Shown: positions 17,352 to 26,674 of the stretch, piece after piece
Layout: each line of letters opens with the position of its first letter
Position numbering within the stretch: position 1 is the first letter of the stretch
NCBI RefSeq assembly: GCF_029267015.1
Contig: NZ_JARIEA010000044.1
Span: 1-64,000 of the forward strand
From: Sporosarcina ureae
GTDB lineage: Bacteria > Bacillota > Bacilli > Bacillales_A > Planococcaceae
Length of the DNA stretch: 64,000 bases
Direction of reading: 5' to 3'
Made by a program: the position numbers and the translations under genes
The notes under the pieces: model-generated
The model's database searches: none
Told to the model about the DNA's origin: nothing
Seen by the model: only the letters and a program-made list of their open reading frames with translations

Positions 17352-20333
17352 TTACTTCATGAAGCTTTCAAATGCTTGTTCAGTCAAAAAGACATCGCGC
17401 GCTCTGCTTCCTCTTTGTTCAGATATAAATTGATTTGCTTCCATTCGGTCAATTAACTTCGCCGCTCGGTTGTACCCGATGCTGAAATGACGCTGTAATG
17501 ACGAGGTCGATGCACTCCCCTGCTCTATGACAAAGCTGCAGGCTTGCTCAAATAACGGGTCCGATTCCTCTTCTTGGACAGCGGCTGCCAGCAAATCATC
17601 TTGGCCGAATAAGTAATTCGGTTCTGCTTCATTACGAACATGTTCTATTATACGCTCGATTTCATCATCCGTGACAAATGTCCCCTGAAGACGGACAGGC
17701 GCTGATTGACCATTCCCTAAGTACAACATATCTCCTTTACCAAGTAGACGATCTGCCCCTACCGAATCCAGGATAGTCCTTGAATCCACCTGTGAGGAAA
17801 CAGCGAATGCAATGCGTGTTGGGATGTTGGCTTTGATCGTTCCGGTAATGACATCAACAGAAGGTCGCTGTGTCGCAATGATCAAATGAATACCGCAAGC
17901 TCTTGCTTTTTGCGTAATTCGGCTAATCGACACTTCTACATCTGCAGGAGCCATCATCATTAGATCAGCTAATTCGTCGATCACTACTAAGATATAAGGC
18001 ATCTTTAAAGAGAAACGGCGTGATTCCATGACCATTTCGTTATAGCGTTCTATATTACGTACTGCGGAATGCGCAAATAATTCATAACGTCTTTCCATCT
18101 CATTGACTGCCCATTTCAACGCTGCAGTAGCTGCTTTAACATCCGTAATAACAGGACTCAACAAGTGAGGAATACCATTATAAGGTGCTAGCTCAACCAT
18201 TTTAGGATCAATAAGTAATAATTTCAAGTCATGATGCGAAGCTTTATACAGCAAACTGATCAGTATAGAGTTGATACATACGGATTTACCGGAACCTGTT
18301 GCACCAGCAATCATTCCGTGTGGCATCTTCCGCAAATCAATCGTTTGCGGCTCCCCTGTCAAGCTTAGTCCGAGCACTGCCTCTAAAGGTGAGTCGGAAT
18401 TCGTGAATGCGTCACTATCAATAACCTCTGAAATTCGAACAGCACGTGTTTTACGATTCGGGATTTCAATACCGATCATACTTGTTCCTGGAATGGGTGC
18501 TTGGATACGAATATCCCTAGCCGCCAAAGCCAATTTTAAGTCATCAGTTAAATTTCGAATCTTACTGACTTTTGTTCCCTGCATTACAGTTAATTCAAAC
18601 ATCGTCACAGCAGGTCCTTGAACCGCTTGTACGACAGTCGCTTGTACAGCGAAGTGAGAAAGAGTATCTTCTAATGTTTCAGATTGCGATGCAAGCCACT
18701 CTTCATCTATTATTTCTTCTTCTGGAGGTGCAAGATACTGCATAGTAGGGAATCCATAATGGGGCGGTTCTTCTTCAACTGTTTCCGCCTCTGGTTCTTC
18801 TACAATCGTTTCGGAAGTTGACGCAACAGTTTCTGTCACTACGACTTGAGACTCTTTCGCAATGGCTTCCGGCTCTTCCGCGCGTGGTTCTACTATCACA
18901 GTCTGTTGTTCTTCAACTACGGGTTGTAGTTGTTCTAGCGCCTCTGCTTGTTCCACTGTAGGCTGCTGAACTTGATCCGTTTCTATTTCAAACGACTCTT
19001 CTACTGCTTTTTTCTTTGCGGCATTTTCTGCAAGTAGCTCTTCTACTCTAGCAGCTAATCTTTCTTTATCAGATTTAAGCATCAACACATTAAATGGTAC
19101 GATTTTTTCTTTCTTGATCGGTTCTTCTTGCTCTTCCATATCATCCATTTCGGATGCCACTTCTTCTACATCTTGTTCTTCAACTTCTTCGTCCAATGGA
19201 ACAATTATTGGTTCTTCAGGTGTTTCTACAAATTCCTTTGTTTCAGTTGCCAACTGCTCAGGCTCTTTTACTTCTACTTTCACTTCCGTTGCTTCTTCTG
19301 TTTGCTCTACATCTTCTACGGCAGAGACTACAAGTGACTCTTCTGGCTCTATAATGATCTCTTCTGTTTCAGAATAATCGTTGTCATGCACAGCTACTTC
19401 TTCTTCTGCCACTGGCTCTTCTTCGGTCTGTTCAACGCGAACCATATCATCTTCGGGCTCTTTTTCAGATGCAAATGAAACCGTTTCTTCGATTACATCA
19501 GTATGTTCTTCTGTAGAAGTCATTTTTGGCTGTCTTTTTTCTGATGAACTAGCGAATAGCGGTGCTTCGCTTGGTTGTTGATTAGTAATCAATGATAGTG
19601 GCAATTCCTCATCCAGATCTTCTAGCTGGCTGTGTAATTCTTGATCTTTCATATCTTTCTTTTCTATAACCGACTCCATAGCTTCACTAATGGGTGAACT
19701 ACTTTTCAGTCCGTAAATAGGAGACGGCACATGTGTAGGCGTAAATGGTCTTCTCATCTTCTTTGGCTTTTCAATTTTCACAGGTTCCTGTTGCTGATAT
19801 GAAGGTTCCTGTGGTTCAGCAGGATGCTTAGATTCATATGGTTCGATTCGCTGCGGCTCTGCATGCAAATTCCGTTCAGATTTCCCCCCAGAAAACGGAA
19901 GAGGTAACGGATTGGATGTAGGCGGAATAATACGCGCGAATTCACGTCTAGTCTCCGCACGATACACTTTACCATTGGTCTCATAACGGCCTGGCCAACG
20001 TTCATTCTGTTGCAAAGGAATGATTTCATACGGCTCTTCAACTATTTCATCTTGCAAATAATCTTTTGTATATTCATCATGATGGGTCTGTGGTTCCCAC
20101 CCATAAATTTCATAGTCAGAAACTATCGGAAATCTAAAGTTCGTTTTTTTATTTTCATCAAGGTTTTCATCGTTTTTTTCATTAAGTTTTTCATTGTATA
20201 TTTCATTGTTATTTGCAGGAGTTTTTTGCTCATATAAAGGTTCATCTTTTTCATTGCCTTCTTCCATTTGCTGAAGGCGTCTTTTCATATTCCGTAACCA
20301 GCTCAAATATATCACTCTTTTCATGTCAATCAT
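17352..20333 (-). CDS. sftA: SftA, soluble FtsK/SpoIIIE-type DNA translocase
   Basis: SftA moves chromosomal DNA away from the closing septum. The C-terminal motor (about 560-900) has the Walker A GATGSGKSVCIN, LLLIDPKMVELAPYNGIPHL, and the Walker B VVIDELADLMM; a winged-helix gamma domain follows (FSIGYNRAAKLIDRMEANQFISE). There are no N-terminal membrane segments, which separates it from SpoIIIE/FtsK and fits SftA (YtpS). The middle (about 200-560) is a very long Glu/Val-rich low-complexity linker. Start choice is uncertain: the ATG at 20333 has only a weak ribosome site, and in-frame ATGs at 20324 and further on are alternatives. At 993 residues it is about the usual SftA length. Confidence 0.93.
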   Translation of the reverse strand: MIDMKRVIYLSWLRNMKRRLQQMEEGNEKDEPLYEQKTPANNNEIYNEKLNEKNDENLDENKKTNFRFPIVSDYEIYGWEPQTHHDEYTKDYLQDEIVEEPYEIIPLQQNERWPGRYETNGKVYRAETRREFARIIPPTSNPLPLPFSGGKSERNLHAEPQRIEPYESKHPAEPQEPSYQQQEPVKIEKPKKMRRPFTPTHVPSPIYGLKSSSPISEAMESVIEKKDMKDQELHSQLEDLDEELPLSLITNQQPSEAPLFASSSEKRQPKMTSTEEHTDVIEETVSFASEKEPEDDMVRVEQTEEEPVAEEEVAVHDNDYSETEEIIIEPEESLVVSAVEDVEQTEEATEVKVEVKEPEQLATETKEFVETPEEPIIVPLDEEVEEQDVEEVASEMDDMEEQEEPIKKEKIVPFNVLMLKSDKERLAARVEELLAENAAKKKAVEESFEIETDQVQQPTVEQAEALEQLQPVVEEQQTVIVEPRAEEPEAIAKESQVVVTETVASTSETIVEEPEAETVEEEPPHYGFPTMQYLAPPEEEIIDEEWLASQSETLEDTLSHFAVQATVVQAVQGPAVTMFELTVMQGTKVSKIRNLTDDLKLALAARDIRIQAPIPGTSMIGIEIPNRKTRAVRISEVIDSDAFTNSDSPLEAVLGLSLTGEPQTIDLRKMPHGMIAGATGSGKSVCINSILISLLYKASHHDLKLLLIDPKMVELAPYNGIPHLLSPVITDVKAATAALKWAVNEMERRYELFAHSAVRNIERYNEMVMESRRFSLKMPYILVVIDELADLMMMAPADVEVSISRITQKARACGIHLIIATQRPSVDVITGTIKANIPTRIAFAVSSQVDSRTILDSVGADRLLGKGDMLYLGNGQSAPVRLQGTFVTDDEIERIIEHVRNEAEPNYLFGQDDLLAAAVQEEESDPLFEQACSFVIEQGSASTSSLQRHFSIGYNRAAKLIDRMEANQFISEQRGSRARDVFLTEQAFESFMK

Positions 20334-20424
20334 TTCATTTTAACAGGTTCTCTATGAGGAAATCAAACAGTTCTATGTACTTTCCGTATAAAATAGTGAT
20401 TTGTAACCCTATGTAACAATAATA

Positions 20425-20469
20425 CAAAAAAGCTTTTGCTACAAGCTTAACGAGCCTTGTGCAAAAGCT
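20425..20469 (-). terminator. Terminator of the ytoP-ytpR operon
   Basis: A 9-bp stem (20431-20439 with 20461-20469) with an inner CAAG/CTTG pairing is followed by six Ts in the minus direction. Confidence 0.88.
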
Positions 20470-20493
20470 ATTCACTATGGATATATTTACATC

Positions 20494-21099
20494 TTACGCT
20501 TCGAAAGCTTCTCCGACGATTCGGTCATCTTCCAATACAAGAATACCTTTTTCTTCAGGTGCATCTTTCAAGCCCAATTCTTTAGCAGAACAGATCATGC
20601 CTGATGAAGCGACTCCACGAAGTTCAGCATCGCGAATGACCATACCTGAAGGCATGACAGCACCCACTTTCGCTACCACTACTTTCTGTCCTGCTTCTAC
20701 GTTAGGTGCGCCACAAACGATCTGTAGAGTCCCCTCCCCTACTTCCACTTGGCAAATATTTAATTTATCTGCGTTTGGGTGCTTCTCTTTCTCTGCAACA
20801 TAACCCACTACAAATTTAGGAGTGAAATCCAATTCAAGCTCTAAGTCTATGTCATTTTCTTTCAGGGCATTTTGCAATTGTTCGCCAAGCTCTTCTGTCA
20901 ACTCTACTTGACCTACTGCTGAAATTGGAAAATAGCTTGTAGCATTAAATAAATTGAACGCCACAACGTTTCCTGTCTTTTCCTCTTTGATCACTGTTAC
21001 ATTATTTGTTCTTTCAGCTACAATAGCTGCTGGTCTTTCTGTTGTAAGTTGTACGAACAATACGTCGCCAACACCTTCTGGATTATAAAAGATATTCAT
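20494..21099 (-). CDS. ytpR: YtpR, tRNA-binding (EMAP-type OB fold) protein
   Basis: The 201-residue protein has an N-terminal DUF4479-type domain (1-90) and a C-terminal OB fold of the PheT/EMAP class (VVGYVAEKEKHPNADKLNICQVEVG, IVCGAPNVEAGQKVVVAKVGAVMPSG, SSGMICSAKELGL), which normally binds tRNA. The role in the cell is not established. The start overlaps the stop of ytpQ by 4 nt, so translation is probably coupled. It is the last gene of the operon ytoP - DUF84 - lipoprotein - ytpQ - ytpR. Confidence 0.93.
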   Translation of the reverse strand: MNIFYNPEGVGDVLFVQLTTERPAAIVAERTNNVTVIKEEKTGNVVAFNLFNATSYFPISAVGQVELTEELGEQLQNALKENDIDLELELDFTPKFVVGYVAEKEKHPNADKLNICQVEVGEGTLQIVCGAPNVEAGQKVVVAKVGAVMPSGMVIRDAELRGVASSGMICSAKELGLKDAPEEKGILVLEDDRIVGEAFEA

Positions 21100-21911
21100 T
21101 TTTTCTTTTCCCTTCTAGCCAATCTGTTTTTTGCCATAATGAAAATTGGTTCGAGTTTACCATCTTCATAAATGAAAGATAGTGACGTAACAGGAACGGC
21201 ACCTGTTGTGAAAAACTGCATAGCGATTTGCGCAATGACGTCATAACCTGTGTCATTTCGGATATCACCGATTATTAACACGTCTTGGTGAGGAACAGAA
21301 ACAACCATATGCCCCTCGATTTTCTGTTCCATTTCCTTCAAGAAAGGTTGGTTCAATATTCTGCTTGCATCATAGCCATCATTATTATTGATGAAGTAGA
21401 AGATATTGTCAGATACGATGTCCTGCTTATAAGCTGTTGGTAACGTCTTGACTTTAAACATCGCAACTTCCTGAATTTCCTGTTCTGACATCTGCATATC
21501 GGAAAGCATACCGTGGTCAATCAAGCGGTAGGTATTTCCTAAATCCAACGCGTAGAAAATCCGTGTTTCTGCCGTATGATCTTTCGTCAAGAAAGTTTCT
21601 CCAGCAGAACTTTCAGTCGGGAATGAAGTTGAACGGATGACTGGGAAAATATTGTTTTCCCCTGCAAAACCTTTTGCATGTTCTTGCTCCATTGCGCTGA
21701 ACGTCTCTAGGATGGTATAGGCTACCTCATCGATTGCACGCTCTTTTTTTTGCTCATATTTTGATAAAATTTCAGGTAACGAGATATCAATACCTTTATG
21801 AAGAGTATGGTGGACAATTCGCAATTTGTCTGCCTTTCGATCAAATTGCCAATCAAAGTTCTCTTTAGGTAAGCGGTTCTTCAGCTCTTCTACCAAATCT
21901 TTAGCTTCCAT
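21096..21911 (-). CDS. ytpQ: YtpQ, DUF1444 protein
   Basis: The 271-residue cytoplasmic protein matches the DUF1444 family of Firmicutes, always found beside ytpR. Its biochemical role is unknown. The start is taken at ATG 21911 (MEAKDLVEELKNRL), with GGAAGGAG about 9 bp before it; an ATG nine codons earlier would hide the ribosome site. The C-terminus (FIMAKNRLARREKKK) is very basic. It overlaps ytpR by 4 nt and follows the lipoprotein gene by 33 bp. Confidence 0.9.
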   Translation of the reverse strand: MEAKDLVEELKNRLPKENFDWQFDRKADKLRIVHHTLHKGIDISLPEILSKYEQKKERAIDEVAYTILETFSAMEQEHAKGFAGENNIFPVIRSTSFPTESSAGETFLTKDHTAETRIFYALDLGNTYRLIDHGMLSDMQMSEQEIQEVAMFKVKTLPTAYKQDIVSDNIFYFINNNDGYDASRILNQPFLKEMEQKIEGHMVVSVPHQDVLIIGDIRNDTGYDVIAQIAMQFFTTGAVPVTSLSFIYEDGKLEPIFIMAKNRLARREKKK

Positions 21912-21944
21912 TCGTCGTCCCTCTCCTTCCGTACTCAATTTTTT

Positions 21945-22463
21945 TTATTGATCATCATGTTGAACTGAACGAGCAATTTCCATCATTTTTTCCAAGTAAG
22001 CGCTAGTGTTTGCTTCGTCTGTTACAGTTTCCACCTTCGCTCCACCTACGTTTGCAATTAACTCTACTTGCTTTTCACCTTTTTGAATAACCGCCACAAA
22101 GCCAAATGCTTCATCTTTAGAAAATGTTTGTGCACCTACTAAGTTTTCCGGTTCATCCGTCAATAGCACATCATAATAGACATGGCTATTTTTCTTTTCA
22201 TTCGGATTAACGGTTAAGTAAAATGAATCATGTCGTTTAGTTAAGACAATCGTTTGTGAAGTTGATTCTTCATCTACACGTATAGTTGGCGGTTTATAGA
22301 AGTCGATATCGCCTACCGTATGATTCGTTTTTTTGCTATTCAATTCAAATACTTTTTTCGCTGAGACAAATGCATCGTCAGTACGGACTTCTACTTTCTG
22401 ATTGCATCCTACTAATACGACAGCTAGTAGCAACAGCAAGAAAACCTTTCCACTTCGCAACAT
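21945..22463 (-). CDS. Putative lipoprotein
   Basis: A short basic start, a hydrophobic core and a lipobox (LVGC, Cys at about 20) mark a type II signal peptide, so the 172-residue protein should be attached to the outer face of the membrane. The mature part has no motif I recognise; it is polar and probably beta-rich (TIVLTKRHDSFYLTVNPNEK). The start has a strong GGGGGG site. In B. subtilis the thioredoxin-like ytpP holds about this place; it is absent here. Operon position next to ytpQ suggests co-expression, not function. Confidence 0.8.
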   Translation of the reverse strand: MLRSGKVFLLLLLAVVLVGCNQKVEVRTDDAFVSAKKVFELNSKKTNHTVGDIDFYKPPTIRVDEESTSQTIVLTKRHDSFYLTVNPNEKKNSHVYYDVLLTDEPENLVGAQTFSKDEAFGFVAVIQKGEKQVELIANVGGAKVETVTDEANTSAYLEKMMEIARSVQHDDQ

Positions 22464-22541
22464 TCAGGTTCCCCCCTTCTCTACTTTCGTTCACTTTTCT
22501 ATCAGTCCTATTCTAATCGCACGCTGTCGCTATTGCAATCG

Positions 22542-23057
22542 TCAACTCTGCCGTGACAGGCTATACAAGAGCTGACCGATTAATAACTGCATAATATGTT
22601 CAAAAAGTGCATCTCTTGGTACAAGTTGCGCTGTCAACATTCCCATTGCGCCTTCTGACATACGGACATTTCGCTTTTTAAAATAGTCATCCACCGCGTC
22701 GCCCAGTTCTCTACCACTGCGAATTTCATCAGCCAGTTCTTCTGGCAACGGAATTTGAGCGCCCGCGGCAGTATACGTTTTGCCTTCCGGTGTAGTGAGG
22801 GCTCCCCAATTGCAAAGATACATGGTGTCCGCAATCATGTGGACACCACCTTCCAAGCCAATACCATACGTATCGTTTGCAACAGCAACCGATCGATTAA
22901 TCGCACCTTGACGTGTTTCCTCTTCACTCATCGGCTGGGCGCTGACGCCTGACGAAACGGACACGGAAGAAACAGAACTATTTTCCAGACACCGCTCGAT
23001 GATTCGAACGACCGCACGCTTCTTGGCCTGATTTTCAGAGCCTAGAATAAATTCCAT
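22542..23057 (-). CDS. DUF84 family inosine/xanthosine triphosphatase
   Basis: The protein matches the YjjX/DUF84 family, which hydrolyses non-canonical purine nucleotides such as ITP and XTP and keeps them out of DNA and RNA. Family marks include the N-terminal LGSENQAKKRAV, the DTYGIGLEGG segment with the conserved glycines, and the YTAAGAQIPLPEE and MGMLTAQLVPR regions. It is 171 residues, the usual size. It is 23 bp after ytoP and 78 bp before the lipoprotein gene on the same strand. Confidence 0.9.
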   Translation of the reverse strand: MEFILGSENQAKKRAVVRIIERCLENSSVSSVSVSSGVSAQPMSEEETRQGAINRSVAVANDTYGIGLEGGVHMIADTMYLCNWGALTTPEGKTYTAAGAQIPLPEELADEIRSGRELGDAVDDYFKKRNVRMSEGAMGMLTAQLVPRDALFEHIMQLLIGQLLYSLSRQS

Positions 23058-23080
23058 TCAGTCCCCTCTTTTCTAAGAGC

Positions 23081-24154
23081 CTAGCCATTTTGCTTTAACG
23101 TTTCTACTGTAGTTTTATCACATGCTTTTACTAACTTTGTAATTAATTCCTTCGCTGCTGCATAATCATCTGTGTGGATGATCGAAGCCGCAGTGTGGAT
23201 GTAGCGAGAACAAATACCAATGACTGCACTTGGGACGCCGTTATTCGCCACATGTACCTGCCCTGCATCTGTACCGCCTTGGGAAACAAAATATTGATAC
23301 GGGATATTGTGAGTTTCAGCGGTATCTAAAACGAACTCTCGCATGCCTCGATGAGTGATCATCGAACGGTCCATGATACGCAATAATGCGCCTTGGCCCA
23401 ACTGCCCAAATTCTTTTTTATTGCCGCTTGCATCATTTGCAGGACTTGCATCGAGTGCAAAGAATAGGTCCGGATCAATCATGCGAGCCGCTGTTTGCGC
23501 TCCACGTAAACCGACTTCTTCCATAACTGTTGCACCTGAATACAATGTGTTTGGCAACGTTTCATTTTTTACTTCTTGCAAGAGTTCAACAGCTAGACCG
23601 CAGCCATATCGATTATCCCACGCTTTGGCCATAATCTTCTTTGGATTTGCCATAGGTGTGAACGGACAGATTGGCAAGATCTGCTGGCCCGGACGAATTC
23701 CGAAGCTCTCTGCATCCGCTTTATCATCTGCGCCTACATCGATCAGCATATTTTTGATATCCATCGGTTTACTGCGCTCTGCATCACTTAATAAGTGTGG
23801 CGGAATCGATCCAATAACTCCCGTAATTTCTGTATCTTCCGTGATGATCTGGACTCGTTGCGCAAGTAGGACTTGGTTCCACCAGCCACCTAACGGCTGA
23901 AAACGAAGCATACCATTATCTGTAATACCCGTTACCATGAAGCCGACTTCATCCATATGTCCCGCAACCATGATCTTCGGTTGATCTTCTTTTCCGTGGC
24001 GAACGCCAAAGATTCCACCCAAACCATCTTGAATAATCTCATCCGAATTTTGTGCCAGCTGCTCACGCATAAAAGCCCGGACACGGTATTCATTACCTGG
24101 TGCGCCCGGAAGTTCAGTCAGTGTACGAAATAACTCTAATGTTTCTTTTTTCAT
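23081..24154 (-). CDS. ytoP: YtoP, M42 family metallo-aminopeptidase
   Basis: M42 enzymes are dinuclear metal aminopeptidases that form large cytoplasmic tetrahedral complexes; this subgroup is often called glutamyl aminopeptidase. The metal and catalytic residues are visible: [11 protein letters not shown] (His and Asp), WDNRYGCG (bridging Asp), [11 protein letters not shown] (catalytic Glu and ligand Glu) and [10 protein letters not shown] (Asp). A late His is present in [13 protein letters not shown]. The length of 357 residues is normal. GAGGG precedes the ATG. It is the first gene of the operon leading to ytpR. Confidence 0.94.
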   Translation of the reverse strand: MKKETLELFRTLTELPGAPGNEYRVRAFMREQLAQNSDEIIQDGLGGIFGVRHGKEDQPKIMVAGHMDEVGFMVTGITDNGMLRFQPLGGWWNQVLLAQRVQIITEDTEITGVIGSIPPHLLSDAERSKPMDIKNMLIDVGADDKADAESFGIRPGQQILPICPFTPMANPKKIMAKAWDNRYGCGLAVELLQEVKNETLPNTLYSGATVMEEVGLRGAQTAARMIDPDLFFALDASPANDASGNKKEFGQLGQGALLRIMDRSMITHRGMREFVLDTAETHNIPYQYFVSQGGTDAGQVHVANNGVPSAVIGICSRYIHTAASIIHTDDYAAAKELITKLVKACDKTTVETLKQNG

Positions 24155-24283
24155 CTAAATCCCTCACTTTTTCAGTCTATTCGTATTATATCCAGTAAAC
24201 AAACAGATGAAAACTAATTAGGTTAACAATCTGCTTTACACAAAGGTGCCATATTTTACCGATTACTCAAGCGAGAAAAGCTT

Positions 24284-24313
24284 TTGAATCGCCATGCCCT
24301 TTTAAACTATGTT
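24284..24313 (+). promoter_or_regulatory. Candidate ytzB promoter
   Basis: TTGAAT (24284-24289) and TATGTT (24308-24313), 18 bp apart, before ytzB. Confidence 0.3.
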
Positions 24314-24354
24314 ACACTATAAGAAAAGATTTGCGAAGGAGGCTGCATTAAGCC

Positions 24355-24669
24355 ATGAGAGTAAAAGATTTTGTTGCTGGAATTTTAACCGGAGTTGCTG
24401 CAGGCGTAGTAGTGAATGAGGCATTTAACCGTTATAACGAAGAAGTACCTGCTGACAACGTACTCAAAAAAGTAAAAGACGCATTTAAAGAAGAAGGACC
24501 AATCGACGGTTCTTGGATCGTAATGAAGCCAGAACCTTACACAAACCATGTCATCTCCATGGACGTTTACCGTGGTGGCGTTTCACGTATGAAAGACGGC
24601 AAGCTAGAGCAATATGAATTCGCAGCAGATGCGAAAACAGGCACTGTCGTAGAGCTAGTTCGCCAGTAA
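24355..24669 (+). CDS. ytzB: YtzB, small PepSY-domain protein
   Basis: The 104-residue product has an N-terminal hydrophobic, glycine/alanine-rich segment (about 5-23) that may anchor it, then a PepSY-like domain (SWIVMKPEPYTNHVISMDVYRGG, AKTGTVVEL). PepSY domains often inhibit proteases outside the cytoplasm; for YtzB the target is unknown. AAGGAGG lies 12 bp before the ATG, a slightly long distance. It is monocistronic with its own strong terminator and diverges from ytoP, as in B. subtilis. Confidence 0.88.
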   Translation: MRVKDFVAGILTGVAAGVVVNEAFNRYNEEVPADNVLKKVKDAFKEEGPIDGSWIVMKPEPYTNHVISMDVYRGGVSRMKDGKLEQYEFAADAKTGTVVELVRQ

Positions 24670-24691
24670 TCTATACTTAACTATACGAAAA

Positions 24692-24736
24692 GAGACTATC
24701 CGAGAAGTATCTACTTCTCGGATAGCCTCTTTTTTT
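24692..24736 (+). terminator. Terminator of ytzB
   Basis: An 18-bp stem with one mismatch on each end section (24692-24709 with 24712-24729) and seven Ts. Confidence 0.95.
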
Positions 24737-24844
24737 AACAGGTATTTTACATACAGAAAAAGACAACCCCCGCGTAAATGGGATCTGTACCTAGGACTTA
24801 ATTTTTCAACAATGCATATACGTTCAAACGTCAGAAGATGACGC

Positions 24845-24976
24845 CAGTTGATCGTAAGTGCAAGGCGGCGACTCCTAGTGGATCAGCGTGAGCCTTGAGA
24901 CCCCGCAGGAACGAAGTGACGAGGAGGCTCAAGCCACGCCCACAGGAAAGCGTCCGCCTGGAACGTCGATCAACTG
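24845..24976 (+). repeat. 132-bp structured intergenic repeat element
   Basis: The element is bounded by CAGTTGATCG (24845-24854) and its inverse CGATCAACTG (24967-24976). Inside, GGCGG (24864-24868) can pair with CCGCC (24954-24958) and GAGCCT (24890-24895) with AGGCTC (24925-24930), giving nested helices. It is more GC-rich than its surroundings, has no protein-coding sense, and resembles a dispersed intergenic repeat I recall from Bacillales genomes. Decayed relatives lie at 46134-46180 and about 61621-61720, all in the same orientation. Confidence 0.75.
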
Positions 24977-24993
24977 CGCCTCCCCGTCTAATC

Positions 24994-25020
24994 ACTTGAA
25001 CTTGAACTTGAACTTGAACT
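24994..25020 (+). repeat. Hexanucleotide repeat (ACTTGA, four copies)
   Basis: Four tandem ACTTGA units plus a partial one directly follow the structured repeat and end at the stop of ytnP. Confidence 0.9.
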
Positions 25021-25026
25021 CAACCT

Positions 25027-25872
25027 TTACCGTGTACGAGGCAAGCTATCCACAATCTTCTTTCCATCCTCACTAAACTTCGCCATGCGATACACAGCAT
25101 CATGATAGAAAATAAAACCATATTCATTTGGAAGCGCTTCCTTCATAATGCGCTCTTTCGCAAAAATCGAGTCCATTGGATAATCATCATAAGCTAATAC
25201 CCACAACGGGTTCGTATGCGCATGCGTCGGCATAATATCCGCCATATGAATCAGCGTCTCGCCGTCCTGTTCTAACTTAATCACACTATGACCATCACTA
25301 TGACCGCCAGTATGTATCATTTTTATGCCCGGCACTACTTCGATTTCATCTTCAAACGTTGTCACTTGTCCTTGAATCGGTTCCCAGTTTTCTTTCCAGT
25401 ACGTATTTCGAGAGCGAATATTTGGTTCTCTCATTTCGTCCCACTCGACTTGTGAAGTGTAGATCTTTGCATTTTTAAACACTGAAACGAGCTGATTGCC
25501 TTCCCATTGCGTCAAACCTGCCGCATGGTCATTGTGAAGATGGGACATCAACACAACATCGATATCATCCGGTGTCATACCTAGTTCTTCCAAGCTCTCT
25601 TCTACACGCGTTTCAGCACGCACACCCAAATTGCGCTTTTTCTTCTCGTCCAACTTACCTTTACCTATACCTGAATCGATTAAATAATTTTTGCCTTCGT
25701 ATTGAATTAGGATTGGGTCTGTTCGTAGTTCAATCAAATTGTTTTCATCTGCTTCATAGCGTCTTGACCATAATGCTTTCGGAACGACACCGAACATCGT
25801 ACCGCCATCCAAATAGTTTACGCCACCGTCTAACCACGTTAGTTTCATGTCATGAAAAGTTAATTGATCCAT
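25027..25872 (-). CDS. ytnP: YtnP-like metallo-beta-lactamase-fold hydrolase (putative lactonase)
   Basis: The zinc-binding motif [10 protein letters not shown] (HxHxDH) and the later His/Asp ligands ([18 protein letters not shown]) define an MBL-fold hydrolase. Sequence and synteny fit YtnP of B. subtilis, reported as a quorum-quenching N-acyl homoserine lactonase; substrate in this organism is inference. The 281-residue protein is cytoplasmic by absence of a signal peptide. GGGAGG precedes the ATG. A 19-bp inverted repeat without U-tract lies 38 bp before the start. Confidence 0.88.
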   Translation of the reverse strand: MDQLTFHDMKLTWLDGGVNYLDGGTMFGVVPKALWSRRYEADENNLIELRTDPILIQYEGKNYLIDSGIGKGKLDEKKKRNLGVRAETRVEESLEELGMTPDDIDVVLMSHLHNDHAAGLTQWEGNQLVSVFKNAKIYTSQVEWDEMREPNIRSRNTYWKENWEPIQGQVTTFEDEIEVVPGIKMIHTGGHSDGHSVIKLEQDGETLIHMADIMPTHAHTNPLWVLAYDDYPMDSIFAKERIMKEALPNEYGFIFYHDAVYRMAKFSEDGKKIVDSLPRTR

Positions 25873-25910
25873 TATATTTCCTCCCTACATTCCTAAATTA
25901 TCTGTTGTAA

Positions 25911-25965
25911 TGACGTGATACTTCTCCACCAACCCCTATAGCGTGAGTGGAAAAGTATCACGTCA
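25911..25965 (-). repeat. Long inverted repeat between trmB and ytnP
   Basis: 19-bp arms (25911-25929 with 25947-25965, one wobble) enclose a 17-nt loop. No U-tract follows in either direction, so it is not a standard terminator. It could stabilise the end of the trmB mRNA, attenuate ytnP, or bind a protein. Confidence 0.85.
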
Positions 25966-25990
25966 GACAACTAGTGATCTAGCCAATTAA

Positions 25991-26635
25991 TCAGCTTTGG
26001 TACTGTGCTTCCAAACGATAAATCGGTTGACCTTTACTTGAGAACTTTTCTTCGTACTCTGTTAACACATTGTCTTCCGGCATGTTTGCATGTAAATCCA
26101 GTGAAACGGTTAGCAGTTTCATGCCATAGTTCGTCAAGGAGACAAGAGAATACTCAAACAACGGACGATTGTCTGTCTTAAAGTGAATTTCTCTATTCTC
26201 CTTCAAAACACCTTCATATTTCGCTAAAAAGTTTGGATGTGTCAAACGACGTTTCTCATGGCGATCTTTTGGCCACGGATCAGAAAAGTTCAAATAGACT
26301 CGATCAATCTCGGATTTTGCAAAAATGGCTTCTAATTCTTCGCCATTCACACGCATCAAACGTAGATTGGCAGGTTTTTCTGCCTCGATCGTTTTCTCTA
26401 ACGCCGAAACGATAACATTATCAAAATGTTCAATACCGATATAATTAATTTCTGGATTAGCCAATGCCATTCCAATAACAAATTGTCCTTTTCCTGTACC
26501 TACTTCAATATGGATCGGAGAATCGTTTCCGAACTCTTCCGCCCAATGACTTTTCTTGCCTTCTGGATCCAAAATCAATACATCCGGATGCTCTGCCATG
26601 AAATCTTTTGCCCATGGCTTATTTCGTAAACGCAT
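25991..26635 (-). CDS. trmB: tRNA (guanine-N7)-methyltransferase
   Basis: TrmB methylates G46 of tRNAs using S-adenosylmethionine. The SAM-binding loop [15 protein letters not shown] (about 40-55), [11 protein letters not shown], the [18 protein letters not shown] signature and [12 protein letters not shown] are all present. The 214-residue size is normal. Upstream there is only a weak GAGAGAG ribosome site. It is the last gene of the dat - NERD-like - trmB cluster, after a 39-bp gap. Confidence 0.96.
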   Translation of the reverse strand: MRLRNKPWAKDFMAEHPDVLILDPEGKKSHWAEEFGNDSPIHIEVGTGKGQFVIGMALANPEINYIGIEHFDNVIVSALEKTIEAEKPANLRLMRVNGEELEAIFAKSEIDRVYLNFSDPWPKDRHEKRRLTHPNFLAKYEGVLKENREIHFKTDNRPLFEYSLVSLTNYGMKLLTVSLDLHANMPEDNVLTEYEEKFSSKGQPIYRLEAQYQS

Positions 26636-26674
26636 ACTGGTTACACTCTCTCTTTGTCTGTGATTTCTAGTCTA

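Noticed and set aside
19114-19581. Ser/Thr-rich plus-strand frames opposite the sftA linker
   Set aside because: Antisense shadow of the Glu-rich linker codons.
23355-23900. Long plus-strand open frame opposite ytoP
   Set aside because: The M42 peptidase on the other strand has all catalytic motifs; the plus frame shows no family and no ribosome site.
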